NCBI GenBank assembly: GCA_020859875.1
Contig: JAJBVJ010000150.1
Span: forward strand, 1 to 6,246
Length of the DNA stretch: 6,246 nt
Direction of reading: 5' to 3'
DNA from: Rikenellaceae bacterium
GTDB lineage: Bacteria > Bacteroidota > Bacteroidia > Bacteroidales > Rikenellaceae
Shown here: positions 1 through 5,650 of the stretch, piece after piece
How positions within the stretch are numbered: position 1 is the first letter of the stretch
How the letters are laid out: each line of letters starts with the position of its first letter
The notes under the pieces: model-generated
Seen by the model: only the letters and a program-made list of their open reading frames with translations
Databases searched by the model: none
Told to the model about the DNA's origin: nothing
Position numbers and translations under genes: made by a program

Positions 1-240
1 GGCGTGCACAAGGAGGACTGGGGTTTGAAAAAACTCGCCTCCCCGCTCCAGAAAAAGCCCCCCGGATTTTACTTCTTTATCGAATTTTCGGGCGAGGGAG
101 ACCTGATCGAGAAGCTCGAACTTCAGTTCCGCCGCGACGAACGCGTCCTGCGCTTTTTGACCTTCAAACAGGACAAATACGCTGCGGAATATGCCGAAAA
201 ACGGCGCACCAAAAACGCTAACGCTAAAAAGGAGGAGTAA
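1..240 (+). CDS. rpsF: 30S ribosomal protein S6, 3' part (5' end outside window)
   Basis: Small-subunit ribosomal protein S6, which binds the central domain of 16S rRNA as a heterodimer with S18. The frame is open from base 1 and gives 79 residues before TAA. Family landmarks visible are a W-G-x-(R/K)-K-L-A segment (WGLKKLASPLQKK), the G-F-Y-F-F-I-E-F beta strand, and the helix followed by R-x-D-E-R-V-L-R-F. S6 is usually about 100-115 residues, so roughly 30-35 N-terminal residues are missing to the left. The tail is rich in lysine, arginine and glutamate, a common S6 extension. Its last codons (AAG GAG GAG TAA) also provide the Shine-Dalgarno sequence for rpsR, which starts 3 nt after the stop. 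The GTG at base 4 lies mid-protein and is not the start. Identification rests on both motifs and the S6-S18-L9 gene order. Confidence 0.96.
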   Translation, partial: GVHKEDWGLKKLASPLQKKPPGFYFFIEFSGEGDLIEKLELQFRRDERVLRFLTFKQDKYAAEYAEKRRTKNANAKKEE

Positions 241-243
241 ACA

Positions 244-510
244 ATGGCAGCACAATCGGAAATAAGGTACCTCAATCCGCCTACCGTAGAGGTAAAGAAA
301 AAGAAATATTGCCGCTTTAAAAAAGCGGGGATCAAATATGTCGATTACAAAGACCCGGAATTCCTCAAGAAATTCCTTAACGAGCAGGGCAAGATCCTTC
401 CGCGCCGTATCACGGGTACTTCGCAGAAATTCCAGAAGAAGGTGTCGCAGGCCGTTAAGCGTGCCCGTCACCTGGCTCTGCTGCCGTTCGTAACCGACCT
501 TATGAAATAA
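244..510 (+). CDS. rpsR: 30S ribosomal protein S18
   Basis: Small-subunit protein S18, partner of S6 on the platform of the 30S subunit. It is 88 residues, a normal length. The conserved core is clear: K-K-K-K-Y-C-R-F, then I-K-Y-V-D-Y-K-D, then the rRNA-binding stretch G-K-I-L-P-R-R-I-T-G-T (about residues 50-60) and the C-terminal Q-x-A-V-K-R-A-R-H-L-A-L-L-P-F signature. The ATG at 244 is preceded by GGAGG at 232-236, which lies inside the end of rpsF, so the two genes are tightly spaced and probably translationally coupled. One cysteine (about residue 23) is present. Nothing is missing or unusual. Confidence 0.98.
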   Translation: MAAQSEIRYLNPPTVEVKKKKYCRFKKAGIKYVDYKDPEFLKKFLNEQGKILPRRITGTSQKFQKKVSQAVKRARHLALLPFVTDLMK

Positions 511-527
511 CGAAGGAGGAGAGACAA

Positions 528-968
528 ATGGAAGTAATACTCGTAAAAGATGTCGAAAAACTGGGTTACGCCGACCAGATCGTGAACGTAAAACCCGGAT
601 ACGCCAATAATTTCCTCATTCCCCAGGGCTATGCCAAGGCGGCCACCGCTTCGGCCCGCAAGGTGCTGGCAGAGAATATCAAGCAGCGCGCCCACAAGGA
701 AGCAAAGCTTATCTCGGACGCGGAAGCGCTTGCCGCCCGGATAGAAGGCATTAGCGTGACCATTCCTGTAAAGGCCGAGGAAGGCAAAATATTCGGATCG
801 GTAACGGCCGCCGACCTTGCCGGCGCACTCTCGTCGCAGGGCGTGGAGGTAGACCGCCGCAATATCACCGTAGAGCAGGTCAAAGTAGTAGGTGAGCACG
901 AAGCTACTGTCCGCCTGTACAAAGGTGTTGCCGCTACGCTGAAATTCAATGTAATAGCAGCCGAGTAA
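528..968 (+). CDS. rplI: 50S ribosomal protein L9
   Basis: Large-subunit protein L9, which binds 23S rRNA near the L1 stalk base through its N-terminal domain and extends outward on a long helix. It is 146 residues against a usual 147-150. The N-terminal domain shows M-E-V-I-L-V-K-D-V-x-x-L-G and the L9 signature V-K-P-G-Y-A-N-N-F-L-I-P-Q-G-Y-A (about residues 21-36). A charged helix follows (about 40-75), then the C-terminal domain with G-K-I-F-G-S-V-T (about 86-93). The start at 528 is supported by AAGGAGGAG at 513-521, 6 nt upstream. It is the third and last gene of the rpsF-rpsR-rplI run, 17 nt after rpsR, and is followed by a strong terminator. Confidence 0.98.
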   Translation: MEVILVKDVEKLGYADQIVNVKPGYANNFLIPQGYAKAATASARKVLAENIKQRAHKEAKLISDAEALAARIEGISVTIPVKAEEGKIFGSVTAADLAGALSSQGVEVDRRNITVEQVKVVGEHEATVRLYKGVAATLKFNVIAAE

Positions 969-991
969 CCGGCCCGGCATAATACAAAATG

Positions 992-1026
992 ACACTCCGC
1001 GAACCTTCGTGGAGTGTTTATTTTAT
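992..1026 (+). terminator. Rho-independent terminator after rplI, possibly bidirectional
   Basis: A stem with arms at 992-1002 and 1007-1017 (11 pairs, one of them G-T) closes on the 4-nt loop ACCT and is followed by TTATTTTAT. It lies 23 nt after the rplI stop. On the - strand the same stem is followed by CATTTTG, so it may also end transcription of the convergent DUF1848 gene, whose stop is at 1029-1031; the T-tract on that side is weaker. Confidence 0.85.
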
Positions 1027-1028
1027 AG

Positions 1029-1967
1029 CTATAACTCATCGAAAAGAGTGCCGGTAAGTTCTCCGTAAAGTTTCCGGGCCCTGCAAGACAGGGAATGCTC
1101 GGAAATCATATCCTGGGGACGAACTCTTCCTGTGACCAGCGGCGATAGGGGATCGTGACGGGAATATTCGCCGCCCGGGATTCCCGTCGCCCGGTTTGCA
1201 TAGCAGTAGATACAGTCGTGCGGGCATGAGGAGTAACCGCCTATATCGACGCTCTGCGAACATGCGCACTCGGGCCGCTGGTTAGGGTCTTTCTTATATA
1301 TCCCGGCATTCCTTCCCACCACGGCCGGATCGAGACATTGTCCGGGTACTATACCGTATTTGTCCTGCCATTTCCTTTCGGCACATGAGTAGACATTTAT
1401 GCCGTGGTTTTGGGCTATGGATTTTACTCCGGCCAGTATAATTTCCTGCTGGTTTTCATCGGGCGAACGTAAGCCGTATCTGCGCACCAGATGCCTGATT
1501 TTCGGATATTCGTCCAGCAGGGAAATATAACACCGGTCGGTAAGGCCCTCCAGACAGGATGCAATTTTGCTGAAGTTGCCCAGATGTTCTTCGACCCCGA
1601 ATCCATCTTTTATGATGATGGGACTGTAACGCCAGGATACCTTACAGTGGCGGGATAACCCGGCGAAAGTTTCGACCAGGCGCGGCAGCTGCGGCACATT
1701 CGGTTCGAGGGCTTTCCCGTAACCGTTCACCGTAAAATGAAAGGTGTAGTCATAACCCTCGAGTTCCCTAAGCCTCGGAAGCATGGGGGCCGGGTTCTTG
1801 GTCCAGAATTGGATAAAATCGACGTGCTCTCTTCTCAGCGAAACCCTGCTTACTTTCCTCTTGTCGAAAGGGTTGCGAACGTATACTTCCCCGGCCTTCA
1901 CCCGGTTGAAAAACCATTTGGAATAAAATGCCGGAATATCCGTCCTTCTGCTTGCACTTATCACCAT
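1029..1967 (-). CDS. DUF1848 family protein with C-terminal CxxxCxxC cysteine cluster
   Basis: 312 residues, function unknown. The N-terminus M-V-I-S-A-S-R-R-T-D-I-P-A-F-Y and the stretches V-R-N-P-F (30-34), F-W-T-K-N-P-A-P-M (54-62), W-R-Y-S-P-I (112-117) and S-L-L-D-E-Y (149-154) are those I associate with the DUF1848 family. The C-terminal part holds C195, C211, C234, C236, C248, C252 and C255. The last three form CxxxCxxC (CPHDCIYC followed by YANR), the spacing used by radical SAM enzymes to hold a 4Fe-4S cluster, but placed at the end of the protein instead of the beginning. An iron-sulfur protein is therefore a fair inference; the reaction is not known. The ATG at 1967 fits the family N-terminus and has no clear Shine-Dalgarno. 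It starts 36 nt after queA in the same direction, so the two may be cotranscribed. Confidence 0.9.
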   Translation of the reverse strand: MVISASRRTDIPAFYSKWFFNRVKAGEVYVRNPFDKRKVSRVSLRREHVDFIQFWTKNPAPMLPRLRELEGYDYTFHFTVNGYGKALEPNVPQLPRLVETFAGLSRHCKVSWRYSPIIIKDGFGVEEHLGNFSKIASCLEGLTDRCYISLLDEYPKIRHLVRRYGLRSPDENQQEIILAGVKSIAQNHGINVYSCAERKWQDKYGIVPGQCLDPAVVGRNAGIYKKDPNQRPECACSQSVDIGGYSSCPHDCIYCYANRATGIPGGEYSRHDPLSPLVTGRVRPQDMISEHSLSCRARKLYGELTGTLFDEL

Positions 1968-2003
1968 ACGGTAATAACGGCAGGGAGAGCCCCGGAAGTA
2001 TAT

Positions 2004-3215
2004 TCACCTCAAAAGTATACTGCTGTCGCCGTAGCTCAGAAATCGGAAGCCGTTTGAAAGGGCATGGGAATATATCTCTCTCCACCGCTCTTCTCCGGTG
2101 AAGGCCGATACGAGCAGCAGAAGTGTACTTTTGGGCTGGTGGAAGTTGGTCACTATACCGTCGACTATGCGGAAACGGTAACCCGGGGCGATCATTATTC
2201 CGGTCGATGCCTGGATGCGCACGAGTCCGCTGTTATCCAAGTAATCCGCCAGTGCCGTCAGTAGGTCGGGGCCGGTATAATGCCCGGGGACGGAGTAACC
2301 TTCCCACTGTCCGACCGGATCTTCGGCCGATGGGTCGCCCGAAGATATTACCCGGTAACCCAGTATGCAGAGGCTTTCCAGCGTACGGACGGTAGTGGTT
2401 CCCACGGCGATTCGTTTCCCTTTATGTGCCAGTAAATTACGGATGGCCCGGGATGTTACGGTAAAGTGCTCCGTATGCATGACGTGCCGGGAAGCATCAT
2501 CCGTTTTAACCGGGAGGAACGTCCCGGCTCCTACATGCAGGGTCACCTCCGCCAAAGCTATACCTTTGCGCCCGAGCCTTTCCAGAAGAGGCCGGGTGAA
2601 ATGGAGTCCGGCTGTGGGAGCGGCAACCGAGCCCTCTGTCCGTGAATATACGGTTTGATAGCGGGTATTGTCGCTTTTTTGGCTGTCGCGCCCGAGGTAT
2701 GGGGGGATCGGCATTCGTCCGAGAATCTCCAGAAGCTGGCCGAAAGCCAGCGGAGCATCCCACCGGAAGCTCACCCTCCGGCCTTCGGGGTCATTCCCCT
2801 CCCGCCTTGCCGTCATGGTATATTCATGCCCCTCATGGGTAAAATGGAGGGTGAGTTCTCCCTGCTTCCATTTTTTGGAATTGCCGATAATACATATCCA
2901 TTCGCACATGCCGGTCGATGCCAGCGACCTTTCGTGGCCGGCGGGATCGTGGGGCTCGAGGCAAAATATTTCGATCAGTGCCCCGGTCTCTTTCCGCATC
3001 AAAATGCGGGCCCGGATGACTTTCGTGTTGTTGAATATAAGCATCGAACAGTTCGGCAATACCTCGCCGATTGAAGAGAATACGCTTTGGGAAATTTCGC
3101 CATCTTTCCATACCAACAACTTCGAGGCATCCCTGTCCGGCAGCGGGAATTTGGCGATCCTCTCGTCCGGAAGATCGTAATCGTAGAGGGATATGTCGAT
3201 ATGTTCGGGTTTCAT
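2004..3215 (-). CDS. queA: S-adenosylmethionine:tRNA ribosyltransferase-isomerase, long form
   Basis: QueA transfers the ribosyl part of SAM to 7-aminomethyl-7-deazaguanine at the wobble position of tRNAs with a GUN anticodon and isomerises it to epoxyqueuosine, the next-to-last step of queuosine synthesis in the cytoplasm. Motifs seen in the 403-residue product: Y-D-L-P-x-E-R-I-A (13-21), F-N-N-T-K-V-I-R-A-R (61-70), P-I-P-P-Y (169-173), R-Y-Q-T-V-Y (185-190), G-S-V-A-A-P-T-A-G-L-H-F (195-206), L-H-V-G-A-G-T-F-L-P-V (226-236), H-T-E-H-F (247-251), V-G-T-T-T-V-R-T-L-E (271-280), and T-N-F-H-Q-P-K-S-T-L-L-L-L (356-368). The family norm is about 345-356; most of the extra length falls between about 282 and 340, a feature of a longer Bacteroidota variant. 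The frame is open further upstream to 3332, but that part lies in a repeat unit, so the ATG at 3215 is preferred despite lacking a clear Shine-Dalgarno. Whether the genome also has a short QueA cannot be seen. Confidence 0.93.
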   Translation of the reverse strand: MKPEHIDISLYDYDLPDERIAKFPLPDRDASKLLVWKDGEISQSVFSSIGEVLPNCSMLIFNNTKVIRARILMRKETGALIEIFCLEPHDPAGHERSLASTGMCEWICIIGNSKKWKQGELTLHFTHEGHEYTMTARREGNDPEGRRVSFRWDAPLAFGQLLEILGRMPIPPYLGRDSQKSDNTRYQTVYSRTEGSVAAPTAGLHFTRPLLERLGRKGIALAEVTLHVGAGTFLPVKTDDASRHVMHTEHFTVTSRAIRNLLAHKGKRIAVGTTTVRTLESLCILGYRVISSGDPSAEDPVGQWEGYSVPGHYTGPDLLTALADYLDNSGLVRIQASTGIMIAPGYRFRIVDGIVTNFHQPKSTLLLLVSAFTGEERWREIYSHALSNGFRFLSYGDSSILLR

Positions 3216-3270
3216 TGGTTCGTTATCTTTTGCCTCGAAGGCAGTCCCGTAAACTTGTTTTATATGTTCG

Positions 3271-3419
3271 GTAAACCGCATTAGCGGTTTACCAAGTCCT
3301 CCCCGGCGGGGAGGATTTAGGAGGGGCGTCAAGCCCTTTCGGAATTTTTTAAGCTTCCGTTTTTCTTTCCTATCTCCCCTAATTTCAATTCTAATTAGAA
3401 TCGATTATCCCGTGTTCCC
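3271..3419. repeat. Tandem repeat unit 1 (149 bp)
   Basis: First of three head-to-tail units between queA and rnpB. It is identical to unit 2 over its first 139 bases. It contains five short inverted repeats: GTAAACCGC/GCGGTTTAC around ATTA (3271-3292), TCCTCCCC/GGGGAGGA around GGC (3297-3315), GGGC/GCCC around GTCAA, CGGAA/TTCCG, and the palindrome ATTCTAATTAGAAT (3388-3401). Read on the - strand, the left part happens to be open in the queA frame (PLLNPPRRGGLGKP). The GC-rich palindromic style resembles REP-type intergenic repeats; no coding capacity is evident. Confidence 0.95.
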
Positions 3420-3569
3420 GTAAACCGCATTAGCGGTTTACCAAGTCCTCCCCGGCGGGGAGGATTTAGGAGGGGCGTCAAGCCCTTTCGGAATTTTTTA
3501 AGCTTCCGTTTTTCTTTCCTATCTCCCCTAATTTCAATTCTAATTAGAATCGATTATCCCCGTGTTCCT
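3420..3569. repeat. Tandem repeat unit 2 (150 bp)
   Basis: Second unit. It differs from unit 1 only near its right end, by one extra C in the TATCCC/TATCCCC run and by one C-to-T change just before the next unit. All five inverted repeats are kept: 3420-3441, 3446-3464, the GGGC/GCCC and CGGAA/TTCCG pairs, and ATTCTAATTAGAAT at 3537-3550. The near identity with unit 1 points to a recent duplication or to continuing homogenisation. Confidence 0.95.
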
Positions 3570-3690
3570 GTAAACCGCTTAAGCGGTTTACCAAGTCCTC
3601 CCCGGCGGGGAGGATTCAGGAGGGGCGTCAAGCACTTTCGGAATTTTTTTAAGCTTCCGTTTTTTATTTCCTATCTCCCCTAATTCAAAA
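3570..3690. repeat. Tandem repeat unit 3 (diverged, truncated)
   Basis: Third unit, matching units 1 and 2 as far as the CCTATCTCCCCTAATT segment (about 3684) with scattered changes. The loop of the first inverted repeat is TTAA instead of ATTA, which makes 3570-3591 a perfect 22-bp palindrome. TTTAGG has become TTCAGG, GCCC has become GCAC (which breaks that small stem), one T is added in the T-run, and TTTTTCTTT has become TTTTTTATTT. The GC-rich hairpin at 3596-3614 is unchanged. The usual right end with ATTCTAATTAGAAT is missing and is replaced by a fold-back. Confidence 0.9.
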
Positions 3691-3724
3691 GAATTTTGAA
3701 TTAGGGGAGATAGGAAATAAAAAA
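3660..3724. repeat. 31-bp perfect inverted repeat with 3-nt loop at the rnpB 3' end
   Basis: Arms 3660-3690 and 3694-3724 are exact reverse complements, separated by GAA. The left arm is the end of repeat unit 3; the right arm is therefore a short inverted copy of the same repeat segment (TTAGGGGAGATAGGAAAT). On the - strand the right arm begins TTTTTTATTT directly after the last base assigned to rnpB, so it supplies a T-tract for the end of that transcript. A read-through transcript would form a very stable hairpin. The far side of the hairpin has no T-tract on either strand, so this is not a standard intrinsic terminator. Confidence 0.92.
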
Positions 3725-4107
3725 GAGAGCACCCCGAATGTAAGCCGGGTCCTGTAAAACGGATGCTCGCGCTGTCCGTTCCCTTCGCCATTTATCTATG
3801 CCTGCGGTCACCCGCAGGCTAAAGCAGCCTACCCCCCGGCAGCGGACGGGCAATCCTTAAATGCCGGTATATTTGGCCTTGCAACCCGTGTGTGGTACGC
3901 CGGCACATGTCGCCATGCGCCGCGGTGGGCTCTTACCCCGCCTTTTCACCCTTACCGCATGGCAATACACCCTGCGGCGGTTGTTTTCTGTTACCTTAAC
4001 AATACCCTTTCGGGCATCTTCCCGTTAGGAAGCACGGCGCCCTGTGTTGCCCGGACTTTCCTCTCCCGCTAATATTCGCGGCAGCGGCGAAGCTTCGGAG
4101 CACTCTC
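3725..4107 (-). ncRNA. rnpB: RNase P RNA, bacterial type A
   Basis: Catalytic RNA of RNase P, which removes 5' leaders from tRNA precursors. The conserved elements appear in order on the - strand: GAGGAAAGTCCGGGC (4063-4049), AAGGGTGAAAAGGCGGGGTA continuing to AAGAGCCCACCG (3953-3923), GCAAGGCCAAATA (3882-3870), GGGTAGGCTGCTTTAGCC, the TAGATAAATG segment, and ACAGGACCCGGCTTA (3755-3741). The ends pair as helix P1: bases 4107-4094 with 3738-3725 give 14 pairs including a few G-U. The length of 383 nt is normal for type A, and the layout parallels E. coli M1 RNA. Ends are set by P1 and could be off by a few bases. I could not make out a convincing promoter in the 107 bases between it and bioC. 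A T-rich tract follows the 3' end immediately. Confidence 0.96.
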
Positions 4108-4214
4108 TATGATTTAACGGATATAAAACCCCGCATCTTTTTATTCGGACGGTAAATTTACGAAGATAATCGTTTCCCGGGAGGTTATCGGCCCTCTTTT
4201 CGTCGATGCCGCAG

Positions 4215-4979
4215 CTATTTCTTGCGTGCCACTACGAAAACGGGATGATACGTAAGCGGGACGACCCCTTCCCGGGTGCGGAAAAGTTCCGTATAGCGTT
4301 CGGTGAACTCTTTAAGTCTCTCCTTTGTCCACCGTACCGGCATCAGGGCATTCACTCCCGTATATTTGATATGGTAGACCACATCGACCGCAATATCGAA
4401 ATAGAGCACCCTCGTTTGCTCGGAGAGGTGCAGAATCTGGTAGCCCGCCTCTTCCACCATCCTACCGAGCTCGGTTTTGGGGAGGTAGTCCAGCCCTTCG
4501 CCCCGGATGCAGCGTATCTCCTTGAAATTCTCGGGCCCGAAAGAGGATAGTACGAGAGCACCCCCTTTGGTCGTAGCGTCGGAAGCCATGCGAAGGAATG
4601 CCGGAAGATCTTCGAACCACTGGATCGTGGATGCCGAAAAGAGGGCGTCGGTTCCTTCCGGAACAGGAATCCTCTCGGCATCTCCCCACAGGTAACGGGT
4701 CTTGTAACCCGACATCAGTTCCCCCAGGAAAGGAGCGGCGGCATCGGTGAGGTCGTTCAGGAAAAATTCGGCTTCGGGATGGTAAAATCGAAGGTAGCGC
4801 GTCAGGAATCCCGTTCCGGCCCCGGCTTCATATATCCGTGAGGGCTCGAGTGAATCGAAATGGAGTTTATATATGGTGGCCAGCTCCGCAGCGATACCCT
4901 GCTGCACCTGGGCCATCTGGTGGTATTGACGGAGCCTTTGGGCAAACCTTCTTTTTACGAATTCCTTATCCGGTCTCAA
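4215..4979 (-). CDS. bioC: Malonyl-ACP O-methyltransferase BioC
   Basis: SAM-dependent methyltransferase that caps malonyl-ACP as its methyl ester so that fatty acid synthesis can extend it to pimeloyl-ACP methyl ester, the entry step to biotin. With a TTG start at 4979 the product is 254 residues, the usual BioC length. The N-terminus K-E-F-V-K-R-R-F followed by Y-H-Q-M-A-Q-V-Q-Q-G-I-A (19-30) is the typical BioC lead-in. Motif I is E-A-G-A-G-T-G (51-57), an acidic motif G-D-A-E-R lies at 99-103, and S-A-S-T-I-Q-W-F-E-D-L (115-125) and F-G-P-E-N-F-K-E-I-R (147-156) match the family. The TTG overlaps the bioG TGA as TTGA. The alternative ATG at 5054 adds 25 residues that lie wholly over bioG and do not resemble BioC. 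The weak AAAGAGA upstream and the overlap suggest translational coupling to bioG. Confidence 0.92.
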   Translation of the reverse strand: MRPDKEFVKRRFAQRLRQYHQMAQVQQGIAAELATIYKLHFDSLEPSRIYEAGAGTGFLTRYLRFYHPEAEFFLNDLTDAAAPFLGELMSGYKTRYLWGDAERIPVPEGTDALFSASTIQWFEDLPAFLRMASDATTKGGALVLSSFGPENFKEIRCIRGEGLDYLPKTELGRMVEEAGYQILHLSEQTRVLYFDIAVDVVYHIKYTGVNALMPVRWTKERLKEFTERYTELFRTREGVVPLTYHPVFVVARKK

Positions 4980-5650
4980 AATATCTCTTTGTTTATAGAT
5001 TCGTCCCCGAAGGGATAGTGATATAAAGGTACCTTTTCCCCTCTGCTTCCCCAATAGCGGGCCATATTATCCGGCGGGAAAATTTCATCCAAAGTACCCA
5101 TCAGGGCATAATTCCACTCTATCGACGGCATGTATGCAACCGCCGAGGCTCTGGAAAGCTCTTCCAGTTCCCGGATATTGTCGTCGAGAGAACGTGGTGA
5201 GAGAAAATCGGAAAGCCGCCGGTAATCGGGGCCGTAAGCCTTCCGGTCGAAGAGCTCTTTACCCCCTTTTGCAAGGCCGCGTATCGTAACGGCGAGTCGT
5301 CGTGAGCCGATGCCGCACAGCTCGTCGGCCGGTAGCGGAGTGCCGTTGAGGGCTACGGCCTTGTCGAAATCGGTGGAGAACGGCCCTTCGGGCCCGAAGA
5401 GTCTTTCCGCCGCCCATACCCCGAAACTCCATGCGATAAGCGAGACTCGGCTGTACTGCGACGGATCGAATATCGCTCCGGGCGCCCACTTTCCCGCGAG
5501 AACCTCCCCGATATCCCTGTAATCATACAGGCAGAGGGCATCGAATCCCTCCGGAATAATATCCCGCACGAGCCTTCCGTCCGAGGCCCATCCCATAACG
5601 ATCACGGCCAGTCTCGGATTCCCTTTCCGCCAGATCCAATCTACCTGCAT
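4976..5650 (-). CDS. bioG: Pimeloyl-ACP methyl ester esterase BioG
   Basis: Alpha/beta hydrolase of the BioG (DUF452) type. It hydrolyses the methyl ester of pimeloyl-ACP to release the free carboxylate, as BioH does in E. coli. The product is 224 residues, close to the family norm. V-I-V-M-G-W-A-S-D (16-24) is the oxyanion-side segment, A-W-S-F-G (73-77) holds the likely nucleophile S75, D188 in L-D-E-I-F-P is the candidate acid, and H211 in H-Y-P-F is the likely catalytic histidine. The ATG at 5650 overlaps the last 10 nt of bioF, and the TGA overlaps the bioC start, so the gene sits in the middle of a tight operon. The pairing with bioC and bioF supports the call strongly. Assignment of D188 rests on pattern only. 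Confidence 0.92.
   Translation of the reverse strand: MQVDWIWRKGNPRLAVIVMGWASDGRLVRDIIPEGFDALCLYDYRDIGEVLAGKWAPGAIFDPSQYSRVSLIAWSFGVWAAERLFGPEGPFSTDFDKAVALNGTPLPADELCGIGSRRLAVTIRGLAKGGKELFDRKAYGPDYRRLSDFLSPRSLDDNIRELEELSRASAVAYMPSIEWNYALMGTLDEIFPPDNMARYWGSRGEKVPLYHYPFGDESINKEIF

Noticed and set aside
468..995. 175-codon open frame on the - strand over rplI
   Set aside because: Antisense to a certain ribosomal protein gene; the translation has no recognisable motif and is explained by codon bias of rplI.
2655..3180. Overlapping open frames on the + strand opposite queA
   Set aside because: Shadows of a motif-rich queA; translations have no domain character and no start signals.
3216..3332. 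N-terminal extension of the queA frame into repeat unit 1 (start TTG at 3332)
   Set aside because: The added 39 residues derive from the repeat and its flank, not from any QueA domain; the ATG at 3215 gives the expected beginning.
3271..3690. CRISPR array
   Set aside because: Units are about 150 bp, directly abutting, nearly identical throughout, and have no variable spacers or cas genes nearby.
3588..3791. 67-codon open frame on the - strand at the rnpB 3' end
   Set aside because: It runs from the conserved 3' region of the RNase P RNA into the repeat array; the RNA explains the sequence.
4152..4161. Palindrome GTAAATTTAC between rnpB and bioC
   Set aside because: Ten bases in an AT-rich spacer are expected by chance; no repeat or operator context.
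4108..4214. Promoter for rnpB
   Set aside because: An AT-rich stretch lies just upstream of the RNA, but I found no convincing match to the Bacteroidota -33/-7 (TTG/TAnnTTTG) pattern, so no site is annotated.
4206..4550. 114-codon open frame on the + strand
   Set aside because: Lies opposite bioC, whose motifs are clear on the - strand.
4980..5054. Longer bioC start at the ATG at 5054
   Set aside because: The extension lies wholly within the bioG coding region and does not resemble the family N-terminus.
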